From Chitinophaga sp. Ak27 (lineage in GTDB: Bacteria > Bacteroidota > Bacteroidia > Chitinophagales > Chitinophagaceae): a stretch of DNA of 64,000 nucleotides. The stretch is from the NCBI RefSeq assembly GCF_012726295.1, contig NZ_JABAOB010000005.1:62001-126000 (forward strand). Reading direction: 5' to 3'. A program made the position numbers and the translations under genes. Shown here in pieces: positions 8,112 to 17,005 of this stretch (positions within the stretch are counted from its first letter, which is position 1; each line of letters begins with the position of its first letter). The notes beneath the pieces were generated by a model that worked only from the letters and a program-made list of their open reading frames with translations, did no database searches and was not told the origin of the DNA.

Positions 8112-9041
8112 ATGAATAGGAAAGAAAGCATTGCTGAATTTTACTCCCGGCACGGGCAACAATATTCCCAGGCCGGACAATTCAATATCTACCGGCGGGA
8201 AGAATTTGCCTGTGATGCTACATCTCTACCTACCAATCGGAGGGATTTCTATAAAATATCACTGGTGCTGGAAGGCGAAGGCATTATTTCGCTGGCAGAC
8301 AAATCTATCCGGGTAAAGGGAAATACCCTTTCTTTTATGAACCCGCTGATTCCCTATTCCTGGGAGCCAACTACGGATAATCAAACGGGCTATTTTTGCC
8401 TTTTTACGGAAGATTTTGTCAATTTTAATCTTAAAAACGATAGTCTTTCCCAATCACCACTATTTAAAGTAGGTGGTCATCATATCTTTTTATTGTCGGA
8501 TGAAAGTGCCAGGCAGCTGAGTAGCATCTTCGAAAACATGCTCCGCGAGATCCAGTCAGACTATGCCAACAAGTATGATTTGTTAAGAAGCTATGTGCAG
8601 ATCCTCATGCACGAAGCGATGAAAATTCAGCCGCCCGATACCTTTTACCAGCCAGTGAATGCAGCTGAACGTATTAGCGGCTTATTCCTGGAATTGTTAG
8701 AACGGCAGTTCCCTATAGATTCTCCACACCAGGTATTGAAGCTTAAAAATGCCAATGAGTTTGCTGCTCAATTGAACGTACATACCAATCACCTGAACCG
8801 TGCCCTGAAAGAAACAATCGGAAAAACCACCACCGAATGGATTGCAGCACGTATACAGAAAGAAGCGAAGGCCTTGCTACGGTACAGTAGCTGGGACATA
8901 GGAGAAATAGGTTACTCGCTTGGATTTGAACATGCCTCCAATTTCATTATCTTCTTCAAAAAACAAAGTGGTGTTACCCCATTACAATTCAGGAAGGAAA
9001 TTGGTTTCAACAATCACCAACAAATGCCGGAAGCCGTTTAA
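8112..9041 (+). CDS. AraC family transcriptional regulator
   Basis: A 309-residue regulator. The N-terminal part (residues about 20-160) has the cupin-like ligand-binding fold, with ILLEGEGI-like strands and SFMNPLIPYSWEP. The C-terminal 100 residues are the double helix-turn-helix of AraC/XylS proteins, with LNRALKETIGKTTTEWI and DIGEIGYSLGFEHASNFI followed by FFKKQSGVTPLQFRK. The next gene on the same strand, a short-chain dehydrogenase, starts about 105 bases later and is its most likely target. A TAnnTTTG-type element (TAACTTTG, 8100-8107) overlaps the start region. Confidence 0.93.
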   Translation: MNRKESIAEFYSRHGQQYSQAGQFNIYRREEFACDATSLPTNRRDFYKISLVLEGEGIISLADKSIRVKGNTLSFMNPLIPYSWEPTTDNQTGYFCLFTEDFVNFNLKNDSLSQSPLFKVGGHHIFLLSDESARQLSSIFENMLREIQSDYANKYDLLRSYVQILMHEAMKIQPPDTFYQPVNAAERISGLFLELLERQFPIDSPHQVLKLKNANEFAAQLNVHTNHLNRALKETIGKTTTEWIAARIQKEAKALLRYSSWDIGEIGYSLGFEHASNFIIFFKKQSGVTPLQFRKEIGFNNHQQMPEAV

Positions 9042-9146
9042 AACACCATACCCCTGAAAGTGCCAATTCATAATAATTCGTTTGAATAGCATAACTTTTT
9101 CCTCCCTGCGCTATGGACCTTTGTGTCATCATCAATTAATAAATTT

Positions 9147-9923
9147 ATGGCACAAGAAAATTTAAAAGGAAAAGTTGCGCTGGTTACCGGCGGTACAACA
9201 GGAATAGGTTTGGCAGCGGCCAAATTGTATCTCCAAAATGGCGCCAGCGTAGTCATTGCCGGGCGCAGGCAGGAGCAGGGAGAACTGGCCGTTGCCTCAC
9301 TCCGAGAAATAAGCCCCAATATTACTTTCATACAAACTGATGTTTCCAATAGCGCAGAGGTGCAACACCTGATCAACGAAACAGTACGTATTTATGGCCA
9401 ATTAGACATCGCCTTTAATAATGCCGGTATCGAAGGTTTTTTTGCGCTGGCTCATGAAATGCCTGATGGCGCATTTGATGAGGTGTTCGACATTAATGTA
9501 AAAGGAGTATGGTTATGCTGTAAATACGAAATAGCCCAATTCCAAAAACAAGGTACCGGTGGGGTGATCGTTAACACCTCTTCCTGGCTGGCGCGTGGTG
9601 CATTTGCCGGTTCAAGCCTTTATTCGGCAAGTAAGGCGGCATTGGATGGTATGATCCGGGCCCTGGCGGTAGAAACAGCCGCCGCAGGTATTCGGGTGAA
9701 CAATATTCAGCCGGGCTATATTCAAACCCCCATGTTTGATCGCTTTTTTACCAGTGAAGATGCAAAAGATCCCTTGAAAAAGCATGCACCTATTGGCCGT
9801 TTTGCAAGTCCTGCTGAGGTAGCTGAACTGGTGCTTTGGCTGAGCAGCGCTGCCGCCTCTTTTGTAACAGGGGAAAGTATACTGGTAGACGGAGGTTTAG
9901 CCATCGGTGGACAGCGGCAATAA
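9147..9923 (+). CDS. Short-chain dehydrogenase/reductase (SDR)
   Basis: A 258-residue classical SDR that uses NAD(P)(H) in a Rossmann fold. The cofactor motif TGGTTGIG lies near residue 15, NNAG near residue 93, the catalytic serine is in NTSSW, and the catalytic YxxxK is in LYSASKAAL. The C-terminal VTGESILVDGG is also typical. ATG 9147 is chosen over an upstream frame opening at 9123 because the conserved N-terminus begins there. The upstream AraC gene suggests inducible expression. The substrate is unknown. Confidence 0.93.
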   Translation: MAQENLKGKVALVTGGTTGIGLAAAKLYLQNGASVVIAGRRQEQGELAVASLREISPNITFIQTDVSNSAEVQHLINETVRIYGQLDIAFNNAGIEGFFALAHEMPDGAFDEVFDINVKGVWLCCKYEIAQFQKQGTGGVIVNTSSWLARGAFAGSSLYSASKAALDGMIRALAVETAAAGIRVNNIQPGYIQTPMFDRFFTSEDAKDPLKKHAPIGRFASPAEVAELVLWLSSAAASFVTGESILVDGGLAIGGQRQ

Positions 9924-9949
9924 TAAAAAAGTGATGTTTTGAAAACTAA

Positions 9950-9984
9950 TAGGATACTTACCTGGGTATCCTATTTTTATTTTA
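9950..9984 (+). terminator. Terminator after the SDR gene
   Basis: An 8-bp perfect stem (9950-9957 with 9966-9973), an 8-nt loop and a T-rich tail. Confidence 0.8.
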
Positions 9985-11044
9985 ATAACCCAATCTCCTT
10001 TTCTAATTTACTACTTTATAATCAATTAATTAAACATTAAATACATACCGCTTTCATAAAAGGCCTTCCCCATTAGCTTTTTTCCTTTAACAAAAAAATC
10101 GGTACCAATTAAACCTCAGATACTTCTGAAGTGTTTAACTAGAAAAGTAGATCTTTAACAATTCTTTAAATTTACACGGCGAATCAGCGGAAATCCGCTT
10201 AGGCGAACAAATCATAAATTCGGCTAAGAACAGCTACAGACGGGGATTTTTTACTTTTTGCCAATAATGGCGCATCTTTCTTATAGAAATTTACGCCGTT
10301 ATATTAGAATAAATTAGTACTTTTAACAAAACATTATCGTTAATTAATTATTAAGTTGCCCATTTGCATTAAGAGGAAAAATTGTTGGGGTACCCAAAAA
10401 GCGTGAAGTAACTATCGGGAAAACTTAATGAACGGGATTATCCCGGAAATTCAATTAAAACACTAATACAACAAAATTCAAAATGACACCCTGATAACTT
10501 AAGACGCTATAGATATAGGACTTGTTATAATGACCAGCAGATAAGAGATAGAAGAGTTCATTGGGTGCATACGGTTTTCATACGGGGAAAAGAACGACCT
10601 CAGCTTATAATAACCAATGACCGTACCTGCCCATGCTTAGAGAGAATGTTGCTTGTGAAAAAAGGAAAAAAGACTACAAAAGAAAGGCATACCGCCTGGA
10701 ATATTCTCGTTTCTTTAATTACGCTGATAACCTGTCACAAACGAAATGAAGCATACCCGGAAATTTGTTCATGACCATGTCGATTGACAGTGGCTTTCGT
10801 GAATAAATAGTGTAATTGACCAAAATAACTAAATCAGCAGGCGCCAATTCAACCTGGTGCCGGAAATGGAAGGAGACAACATTTGATACCTTGCTACAAC
10901 GTATTTGATCTTTAAACACCCTCTATCCATTAGCTGTATTTACCAATAAGTACATAAAGACTGTTTATAAATTAACAATCCACAACCCAAATCTTGTTTA
11001 TGAGGAAAAAAACTACCTGTCTCATTTTTTTTACCCCTTGTGAC
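9985..11044 (+). other. Gene-free 1-kb leader upstream of the SusC operon
   Basis: About 1 kb without a convincing coding region. The only forward frame (10565-10774) has no family-like sequence. Two small hairpins are visible: one around 10186-10199 (AGCGG...CCGCT) and one around 10434-10446 (CGGGA...TCCCG). The SusC gene starts at the right end, so the stretch probably holds the operon promoter and possibly a long 5' UTR or a small RNA. I could not place a confident -7/-33 pair. Confidence 0.5.
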
Positions 11045-14000
11045 ATGGAAATCAAAAAAGTTTTGCGAAAAACTTTGACAGCGTTACTAATACTGCTAGC
11101 GCCTGTATTTGCTTTTGCACAGCAAAAGATATCCGGTAAAGTAACTGCACAGGAGGATGGCTCTGCCCTGCCTGGCGTGAGTGTTAGAATTAAAGACTCG
11201 AACACCGGCACGCAGACAGATGCAAAAGGAAACTATTCCCTGACAGCATCACAAGGACAAGTGCTGGTATTTACCTTTGTAGGTTATACCACTCATGAAG
11301 TACCGGTTACCGGCGCTTCCACATACAATGTATCCCTGCAATTTACCCGTACCGCTTTAACGGAAATCGTTGTAACCGGTCAGGGTGTGAAGAGGGAAAA
11401 GAGAAGTCTCGGTTACGCCGTGGCCACTATCAACAAAGAAGATATTGGCGATAACGTAAGCCCGATCAACGCCTTAACTGGTAAAGTAGCCGGGTTGAAC
11501 ATCACCTCCGGTTATGCGCCTGGCGCTTCTTCCAGGATTACGCTCCGTGGTCCTACCTCTTTCAATGGTAACAACCAACCAGTATTCGTAATCGATGGTA
11601 TCCCGGTAAGTAATGATAACATCCGTAACTCAGACTTCCTGAACGACCAGGTGGATTATGGTAACAGAGGTAATGATATCAACCCGAACGATATCGAAAG
11701 CATCACAGTACTGAAAGGACCTGCAGCAGCAGCGCTTTACGGAAGTATTGCTTCCAACGGCGCCATCCTGATCACTACCAAAAAAGGAAAGAAAAACTCT
11801 CCTGCTCAGATCAACTTCAGCACCAGCTATCAACTATCTGATATCCTGAAACTGCCTACCTTCCAGAACGAATATGGGCAAGGTGACTTGAACGCAATTG
11901 AAGATGATAGAAGAGAAAACTTCAGCTGGGGTTTACCTTTTGATGGTAAATTAAGACCATTTGGGCAGATAATTGACGGCAAACAACAGATAAAAGAATA
12001 CAAGGCCATTCCAAACAACGTGAAAAATTTCTTTGATCATGGCCAGACTTTCAACAATAACCTCACAGTTTCAGGTGGTAACGAAAAATCTACTTACTTC
12101 CTGTCAATTGGAGCATTGAATAATAAAGGCGTGGTTCCTACCACTAATTACAATAAGTACAGCGTAAGATTTAGTGGATCCTCAGAATTTTCTGAGAAAT
12201 TTTCCAGCAGTGTATCTGTAGGCTATACCAATATTAGTAGCCAGCTTCCACTGGGAGGACAGACTAACTCGGCTTACAATTCCATTTTTCAACAGCCAAG
12301 GGACATGCCTATTATCGACTTCAAAGATCTTAGCAATCCTTACAACGGTACTTTCTCTGGACCGGATGGTACCCAGTACTATGGATACTATGGCGCCTAT
12401 ACGAAAAATCCGTACTTCCTGTTGCAGAACTACAAAAACAATAACAGCGTAGACCGTGTTAATGGAACATTCTCGCTGACATATAAACCTATCAAGGGCC
12501 TGGACCTTACAGAACGTATAGGAGCTGACATTTATTCCGATCGCAGGTATGAAAAAGGAGCGAAATACCATTATTATCCGTTTGATCAATTTTATGCTGG
12601 TAATGAATGGGTAGATAACGGTAAATACTCTCAGGATGTTACCAACTACTTACAGTTTAACCACGACTTCATTGCTACCTACACTACATCTCTGGCCAAA
12701 GATCTGAACATGAAGGTACTGGCAGGTAACAACGTCAGAATTACTACCAACAATAACCTCTTTTCTGCCACTAATGCCAATGGTGGATTGATTGTCCCTG
12801 GCTTTTATAACTTGGACAACTCCAATGGACCAATTAATTCAACCAATACGTTGACACAAAGAAGACTGTACGGTTTTTACGGTGAAGCAGACTTTGACTA
12901 TAAGAACATGCTCTTTCTCGGGGTCACCGGCCGTAACGACATATCGTCCACGCTGCCCGTTAACAATAGATCTTATTTCTATCCAAGTGTAAATGGTGCA
13001 TTTGTATTCTCTGAATTGTATAAAGACAAAGCATTCAGCGATATCATCAGTTTTGGTAAAGTAAGATTAAGCTACGCTAAGGTGGGTCAGGATGCCTCTC
13101 CTTACCTTTTGTCAACAATATATAGTAAAACCAACATCACAGGAGATTTTGGATCAATTGTATTCCCTATTGCGTCAAATGGCGCCACTATCCCAGGTTT
13201 TGCGCGCGGAATCCGGATTGGGAACCCGAATCTGAAACCAGAATTTACTTCTTCATTTGAAGTAGGCGGCGAGCTCTCTTTCTTAAAGAATATCATCAAC
13301 CTGGACCTGACTTACTATAGTACCAAGTCTACTAACCAAATTGTAGACGTTCCTATTCCAAATAGCTCCGGCTATAACTTTATTTCCATGAACGTGGGTG
13401 AAATGACCAACAAAGGAGTGGAAATAGGGCTGAGGACGACACCTGTTAATACTAGCTATGGACTTAAGGTGGAAGTCTTTGGTACATTCAACAAAGTGAA
13501 TAACAAAGTGGTAAGTATCAACTCCGGCGTTAGCCAAATCGTAATAGGTAACGGTACTACCGCAATGCAACAGGTTGCGGCAATCGGTAAACCATATGGG
13601 ACCTTCTATGGTTCTGGTTTGGAAATTGACCCTGCTACAGGCAAAGTAATTATTGATCCTGAATCCGGTCAGCCGCATAATGCAGCCACCCGCCTCTATG
13701 GTACCTATCTTCCAGATTACATGGCCTCATTGGGAACTAATATATCTTACAAAGGTTTCATGTTGAAAGTACTGTTTGATACTAAGCAAGGAGGACAGTT
13801 CTACTCTAATACCAAAAGCGTAATTGATTTTGGAGGTTATTCAGTAGAAACCACCACTAATGGCAGAAAACCTTATGTATTTCCGAATTCAGCTTATTAC
13901 GACGCAAGTGGTAAATTGGTTGATAACACCAGCATCACCTTCGGTCCTGAACAGTACTGGACACATGTTGTTCCAGCTGGGGAAAACTTAATTGACGCCA

Positions 14001-14245
14001 GCTATGTAAAGCTCCGTGAAGCATCGCTGAGCTATTCCTTTGCACAGTCTATGTTAAAGAGAACACCGTTTACCAGACTCAATGTGACGCTCTATGGAAA
14101 CAACCTTTTCCTGTGGGTTCCAAAATCTAACCAGTTTGCAGATCCTGAAATCAATGGTCAGGGGGCTGCCAATGTACAAGGATATGAGTTCCTGTCTAAC
14201 CCATCTCTTAGAAATATGGGTATCAAGGTAGACGTTGCATTCTAA
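11045..14245 (+). CDS. SusC/RagA-type TonB-dependent outer membrane receptor
   Basis: A 1066-residue outer-membrane transporter. A signal peptide (KTLTALLILLAPVFAFAQQ) is followed by a CarboxypepD_reg-like domain (KISGKVTAQEDGSALPGVSV, about residues 30-110), then the TonB plug domain with GQGVKREKRSLGYAVATI, the SusC signature VFVIDGIPV, and VLKGPAAAALYGS. The remainder is the 22-strand barrel. It imports an oligosaccharide or other nutrient together with the SusD-like lipoprotein that starts 28 bases downstream. ATG 11045 is chosen because the signal peptide begins there; ATG 11000 would prepend an extra, unusual hydrophobic stretch. Confidence 0.96.
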   Translation: MEIKKVLRKTLTALLILLAPVFAFAQQKISGKVTAQEDGSALPGVSVRIKDSNTGTQTDAKGNYSLTASQGQVLVFTFVGYTTHEVPVTGASTYNVSLQFTRTALTEIVVTGQGVKREKRSLGYAVATINKEDIGDNVSPINALTGKVAGLNITSGYAPGASSRITLRGPTSFNGNNQPVFVIDGIPVSNDNIRNSDFLNDQVDYGNRGNDINPNDIESITVLKGPAAAALYGSIASNGAILITTKKGKKNSPAQINFSTSYQLSDILKLPTFQNEYGQGDLNAIEDDRRENFSWGLPFDGKLRPFGQIIDGKQQIKEYKAIPNNVKNFFDHGQTFNNNLTVSGGNEKSTYFLSIGALNNKGVVPTTNYNKYSVRFSGSSEFSEKFSSSVSVGYTNISSQLPLGGQTNSAYNSIFQQPRDMPIIDFKDLSNPYNGTFSGPDGTQYYGYYGAYTKNPYFLLQNYKNNNSVDRVNGTFSLTYKPIKGLDLTERIGADIYSDRRYEKGAKYHYYPFDQFYAGNEWVDNGKYSQDVTNYLQFNHDFIATYTTSLAKDLNMKVLAGNNVRITTNNNLFSATNANGGLIVPGFYNLDNSNGPINSTNTLTQRRLYGFYGEADFDYKNMLFLGVTGRNDISSTLPVNNRSYFYPSVNGAFVFSELYKDKAFSDIISFGKVRLSYAKVGQDASPYLLSTIYSKTNITGDFGSIVFPIASNGATIPGFARGIRIGNPNLKPEFTSSFEVGGELSFLKNIINLDLTYYSTKSTNQIVDVPIPNSSGYNFISMNVGEMTNKGVEIGLRTTPVNTSYGLKVEVFGTFNKVNNKVVSINSGVSQIVIGNGTTAMQQVAAIGKPYGTFYGSGLEIDPATGKVIIDPESGQPHNAATRLYGTYLPDYMASLGTNISYKGFMLKVLFDTKQGGQFYSNTKSVIDFGGYSVETTTNGRKPYVFPNSAYYDASGKLVDNTSITFGPEQYWTHVVPAGENLIDASYVKLREASLSYSFAQSMLKRTPFTRLNVTLYGNNLFLWVPKSNQFADPEINGQGAANVQGYEFLSNPSLRNMGIKVDVAF

Positions 14246-14273
14246 TTTAATTAGTCCTTTAAAAATTAATTTG

Positions 14274-15743
14274 ATGAAAAAAACGAAAATATTCTCCTTG
14301 CTTTCCGTGTCAGCGCTCCTGTTGTTTTCAGGAGGTTGCAAGAAATTCCTGGATGTAAATACCGATCCAAACAACGCAGTAGATGTTCCAGTAGACTTAT
14401 TGCTGCCTTCAGCCCAAACCGGACTAACCTTTGCATTGGGCAATACCCTTACTATCAACGGGGGGATTTGGGCACAATACTGGACGCAGTCCCCAGCTGC
14501 ATCTCAGTATCAATCTTTGGAACAATACTCTCCTTCTCAAGGCGATTTTGACAATGTATGGTTCAACCTGCATATAGATGCATTGGAAAACTTCCAGAAA
14601 ATTGTTGAAAAAGGAAATACTACGAAACAAAGGGAATACGTAGCCCTGGCTACTATTCTTAAAGTTTATACTTATCAACTGGTAACAGATTTATGGGGTG
14701 ATGTTCCTTTCAACCAAACCTTACAGGGCGATGCGGGTACCCAAATTTTGTATCCAAAATATGACAGCCAAAGTGATATCTATGATGGCCTGGTGAAAAT
14801 GATAGATACCGCCAGGAATTTAATCAACCTGGATGACCAGGCGGTTCCAGGTGCAGATGATTTGATTTATGGAGGCGATATGGGCAAATGGTTACGTTTT
14901 GCCAATACTCTAAAGCTTAAAATAGGTTTACGCCTTGCATCAAAAGCAGCAACATCTGCCAGAGCTGAGGCCATCGTTAAATCTCTGCAGGGAGCAGACT
15001 TCCTGCAACCTGGTGAATCGGCCTTACAGAACTTTACTGCCACAGGTGGTCAACAAAATCCTCTCTATGGTGCCATAGCAGGACCAGTGTTAAACCAAAC
15101 GCAAAACCTGGTGGCCAGCTCTACTACGTTCAACTTTTTTAACACTAACAAAGATCCTAGACTACAAGCATTTTATTCCAAGGCTACTGATGGTAACTAT
15201 ACCAGTATCCCACAGGGTAGTTATAAAAAACCTCCTACTACCATCGTATCCCCCCCATCTCCGATCACTGGTGCTAACGCTAAAAATGCACAATCAGCAT
15301 TTGCTCCTGTAAGATTGATGACTGACTATGAATCTGATTTTCTACAGGCGGAAGCCATTGCCAGGGGTTGGTTAACAGGCGATGCACAGGCAATGTATCT
15401 TCAGGGTATATCTGACAACTTTGATGCCTTCGGAGTAAAAGGTGCTGATACTTATTCTGCTCAACCTAGCGTAGCATATCCTGCAGCCGGTAGCCTTGAT
15501 GCCAAAATAAAAGCGATCATTACACAAAAATGGGCTGCGATGTGTGGTAACCAAACTATTGAAGCCTGGACAGAATGGAGAAGAACAGGATATCCATCAT
15601 TCTTTACCATATCCCAAGATTCCCAAATCGGAGGTGGACGCTTCCCTGGTATATTCCTGTATCCAAACTCAGAAATGACGAGGAACCCGAATGCTCCAAA
15701 ATCAAACCACTTTGTGTATGATAAAGTATGGTGGGCACAATAA
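14274..15743 (+). CDS. SusD/RagB-type nutrient-binding lipoprotein
   Basis: A 489-residue surface lipoprotein that caps the SusC channel and binds the nutrient. The N-terminus is a lipoprotein signal peptide ending in LLFSGGCKK, followed by KFLDVNTDPNNA, the opening typical of the SusD-like_2 group. Further along are the TPR-like helices and the late WAAMCGNQTIEAWTEWRRTG segment characteristic of this group. ATG 14274 is used because the signal peptide starts there; the frame itself opens within the end of susC. It is in one operon with the receptor and the lipoprotein downstream. Confidence 0.95.
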   Translation: MKKTKIFSLLSVSALLLFSGGCKKFLDVNTDPNNAVDVPVDLLLPSAQTGLTFALGNTLTINGGIWAQYWTQSPAASQYQSLEQYSPSQGDFDNVWFNLHIDALENFQKIVEKGNTTKQREYVALATILKVYTYQLVTDLWGDVPFNQTLQGDAGTQILYPKYDSQSDIYDGLVKMIDTARNLINLDDQAVPGADDLIYGGDMGKWLRFANTLKLKIGLRLASKAATSARAEAIVKSLQGADFLQPGESALQNFTATGGQQNPLYGAIAGPVLNQTQNLVASSTTFNFFNTNKDPRLQAFYSKATDGNYTSIPQGSYKKPPTTIVSPPSPITGANAKNAQSAFAPVRLMTDYESDFLQAEAIARGWLTGDAQAMYLQGISDNFDAFGVKGADTYSAQPSVAYPAAGSLDAKIKAIITQKWAAMCGNQTIEAWTEWRRTGYPSFFTISQDSQIGGGRFPGIFLYPNSEMTRNPNAPKSNHFVYDKVWWAQ

Positions 15744-15794
15744 TAAAGTATAGCTACCAGAGACTATATTTTCATTAACAATTAACCGATTTTC

Positions 15795-16445
15795 ATGAAA
15801 GCAATATATATTTTACTTGCAGGAGGGCTACTTTTCTCGGCCTGCAAAAAAGACTCAGAAAACGTCATTGAGAAAATTGTAACACCTACTTTTCCTGTTA
15901 TTAAGTTAACCGGTGGAGCGGCTTATTCTGTTCCTGTTGGAGGTACTTACACAGATGGAGGTGCTACTGCATTCGATAGTATCAACAATTCGACCAGTAA
16001 TATTACGCCTTTAGCCAACGATGTGAATACTGCTGCAATAGGTGGTTATTCTGTTGATTTCCTGGCCAAGAATGCATACGGTTACAAAACAACACTCTCC
16101 AAAGTAGTAATTGTTACCAGTTTAACCGCAGCGCAAGACGTTGATATCAGTGGTACCTATGAGCGAACCAATGGACAGCTGGTTCAAATTACAAAGCTTG
16201 GCCGCGGATTATACTCTACTGATAACTTAGGCGGTGTACCTGGTGATCCCACATTCGTATATCCATTTTACTTTGGATTTGCAAAACAGGATAGCCTGGT
16301 TGGCCCTGCTCAATACGGACCTAAAGGTGTATCTGCTATGAAAAATCCAACGATCGAATTCGCAGCACCAGATACCATACTCCGTTATGTAGCCATTAAC
16401 GCCAGTCTTGGAACTTCCGTACGTACTTTTTATAAAGTCCACTAA
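15795..16445 (+). CDS. Lipoprotein with DUF5011-like Ig domain, third gene of the SusCD operon
   Basis: A 216-residue predicted surface lipoprotein. A short signal peptide ends in LLFSACKK (lipobox). Residues about 35-110 (FPVIKLTGGAAYSVPVGG, then TYTDGGATAFD, and ending in KVVIV) match the pattern of DUF5011/HYR-like immunoglobulin-fold domains. The C-terminal half (DISGTYERTNGQLVQITKLG) is beta-rich and not recognised. Its place 51 bases after susD suggests a surface glycan- or peptide-binding accessory protein. No hydrolase gene accompanies the operon, so the substrate stays unknown. Confidence 0.85.
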   Translation: MKAIYILLAGGLLFSACKKDSENVIEKIVTPTFPVIKLTGGAAYSVPVGGTYTDGGATAFDSINNSTSNITPLANDVNTAAIGGYSVDFLAKNAYGYKTTLSKVVIVTSLTAAQDVDISGTYERTNGQLVQITKLGRGLYSTDNLGGVPGDPTFVYPFYFGFAKQDSLVGPAQYGPKGVSAMKNPTIEFAAPDTILRYVAINASLGTSVRTFYKVH

Positions 16446-16465
16446 CAGGTCAAATACATTTACAC

Positions 16466-16505
16466 GGAAAGCCGGTCGCTCTATTTGCGACCGGCTTTCC
16501 TTTTC
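16466..16505 (+). terminator. Terminator of the SusCD operon
   Basis: A perfect 14-bp stem (16466-16479 with 16487-16500), a 7-nt loop and TTTT. It lies 20 bases after the lipoprotein stop. Confidence 0.93.
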
Positions 16506-16642
16506 CATAACCTCTTGTAACTTCCCCCAGACCCTTTTCCACCATATTACCTACGCTCAATGGCTACAATATCAGAGCATTTTCGGCATCACACTGATAG
16601 CTTTTAATGAAGCTGTCCAAAAATTTCAACTTAGCTTAACAC

Positions 16643-16825
16643 GTGTCACACACCGGCGCCACAGACATGGCCCTTTCTGTTACTAAAGGCCAGATTATGG
16701 CTGCACATGGACTGGGTAACGGAAAAATAAACATCCGTTTTGACGACGGCGCCGCGCAGACGATAGGCGTTACCAGCGCAGCAGATGGTGACTCCATGGA
16801 ATTCAATACTGCCAGTCTGGAATAG
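16643..16825 (+). pseudogene. Short orphan reading frame, possibly a gene remnant
   Basis: A 60-codon frame beginning right after an in-frame stop (TAA 16637-16639), with possible starts at GTG 16643 or ATG 16667. The translated text (SVTKGQIMAAHGLGNGK, then NIRFDDGAAQTIGV) has the look of a beta-sandwich strand pattern, unlike random frames. A terminator (16853-16884) lies 28 bases after its stop. It could be a truncated C-terminal domain left after a deletion, or a small gene. I do not recognise the family. The remaining bases of 16506-16852 show nothing else. Confidence 0.3.
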
Positions 16826-16852
16826 AACCACTACCTCGGCTAACATACTAAG

Positions 16853-16884
16853 AAAAGAGGCCATCTATGTTGACCTCTTTTTTT
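16853..16884 (+). terminator. Intrinsic terminator
   Basis: An 8-bp stem (16853-16860 with 16874-16881), a 13-nt loop and a T-run. It ends whatever is transcribed from the orphan frame and insulates the histidine kinase gene. Confidence 0.8.
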
Positions 16885-17005
16885 GCCCTATATTGCAGTT
16901 AATCGACCAAAGTTCACCTTATATCGATGATTGGAGGAACAGCCACCGGACTGTATTATCTTGCTTACTTCAGGATTTTATTATTGAGCGCCATCGGAAT
17001 CATTT

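Noticed and set aside
10565..10774. 69-residue frame in the SusC leader
   Set aside because: It has no ribosome-binding context, no domain and no operon partner; composition looks random.
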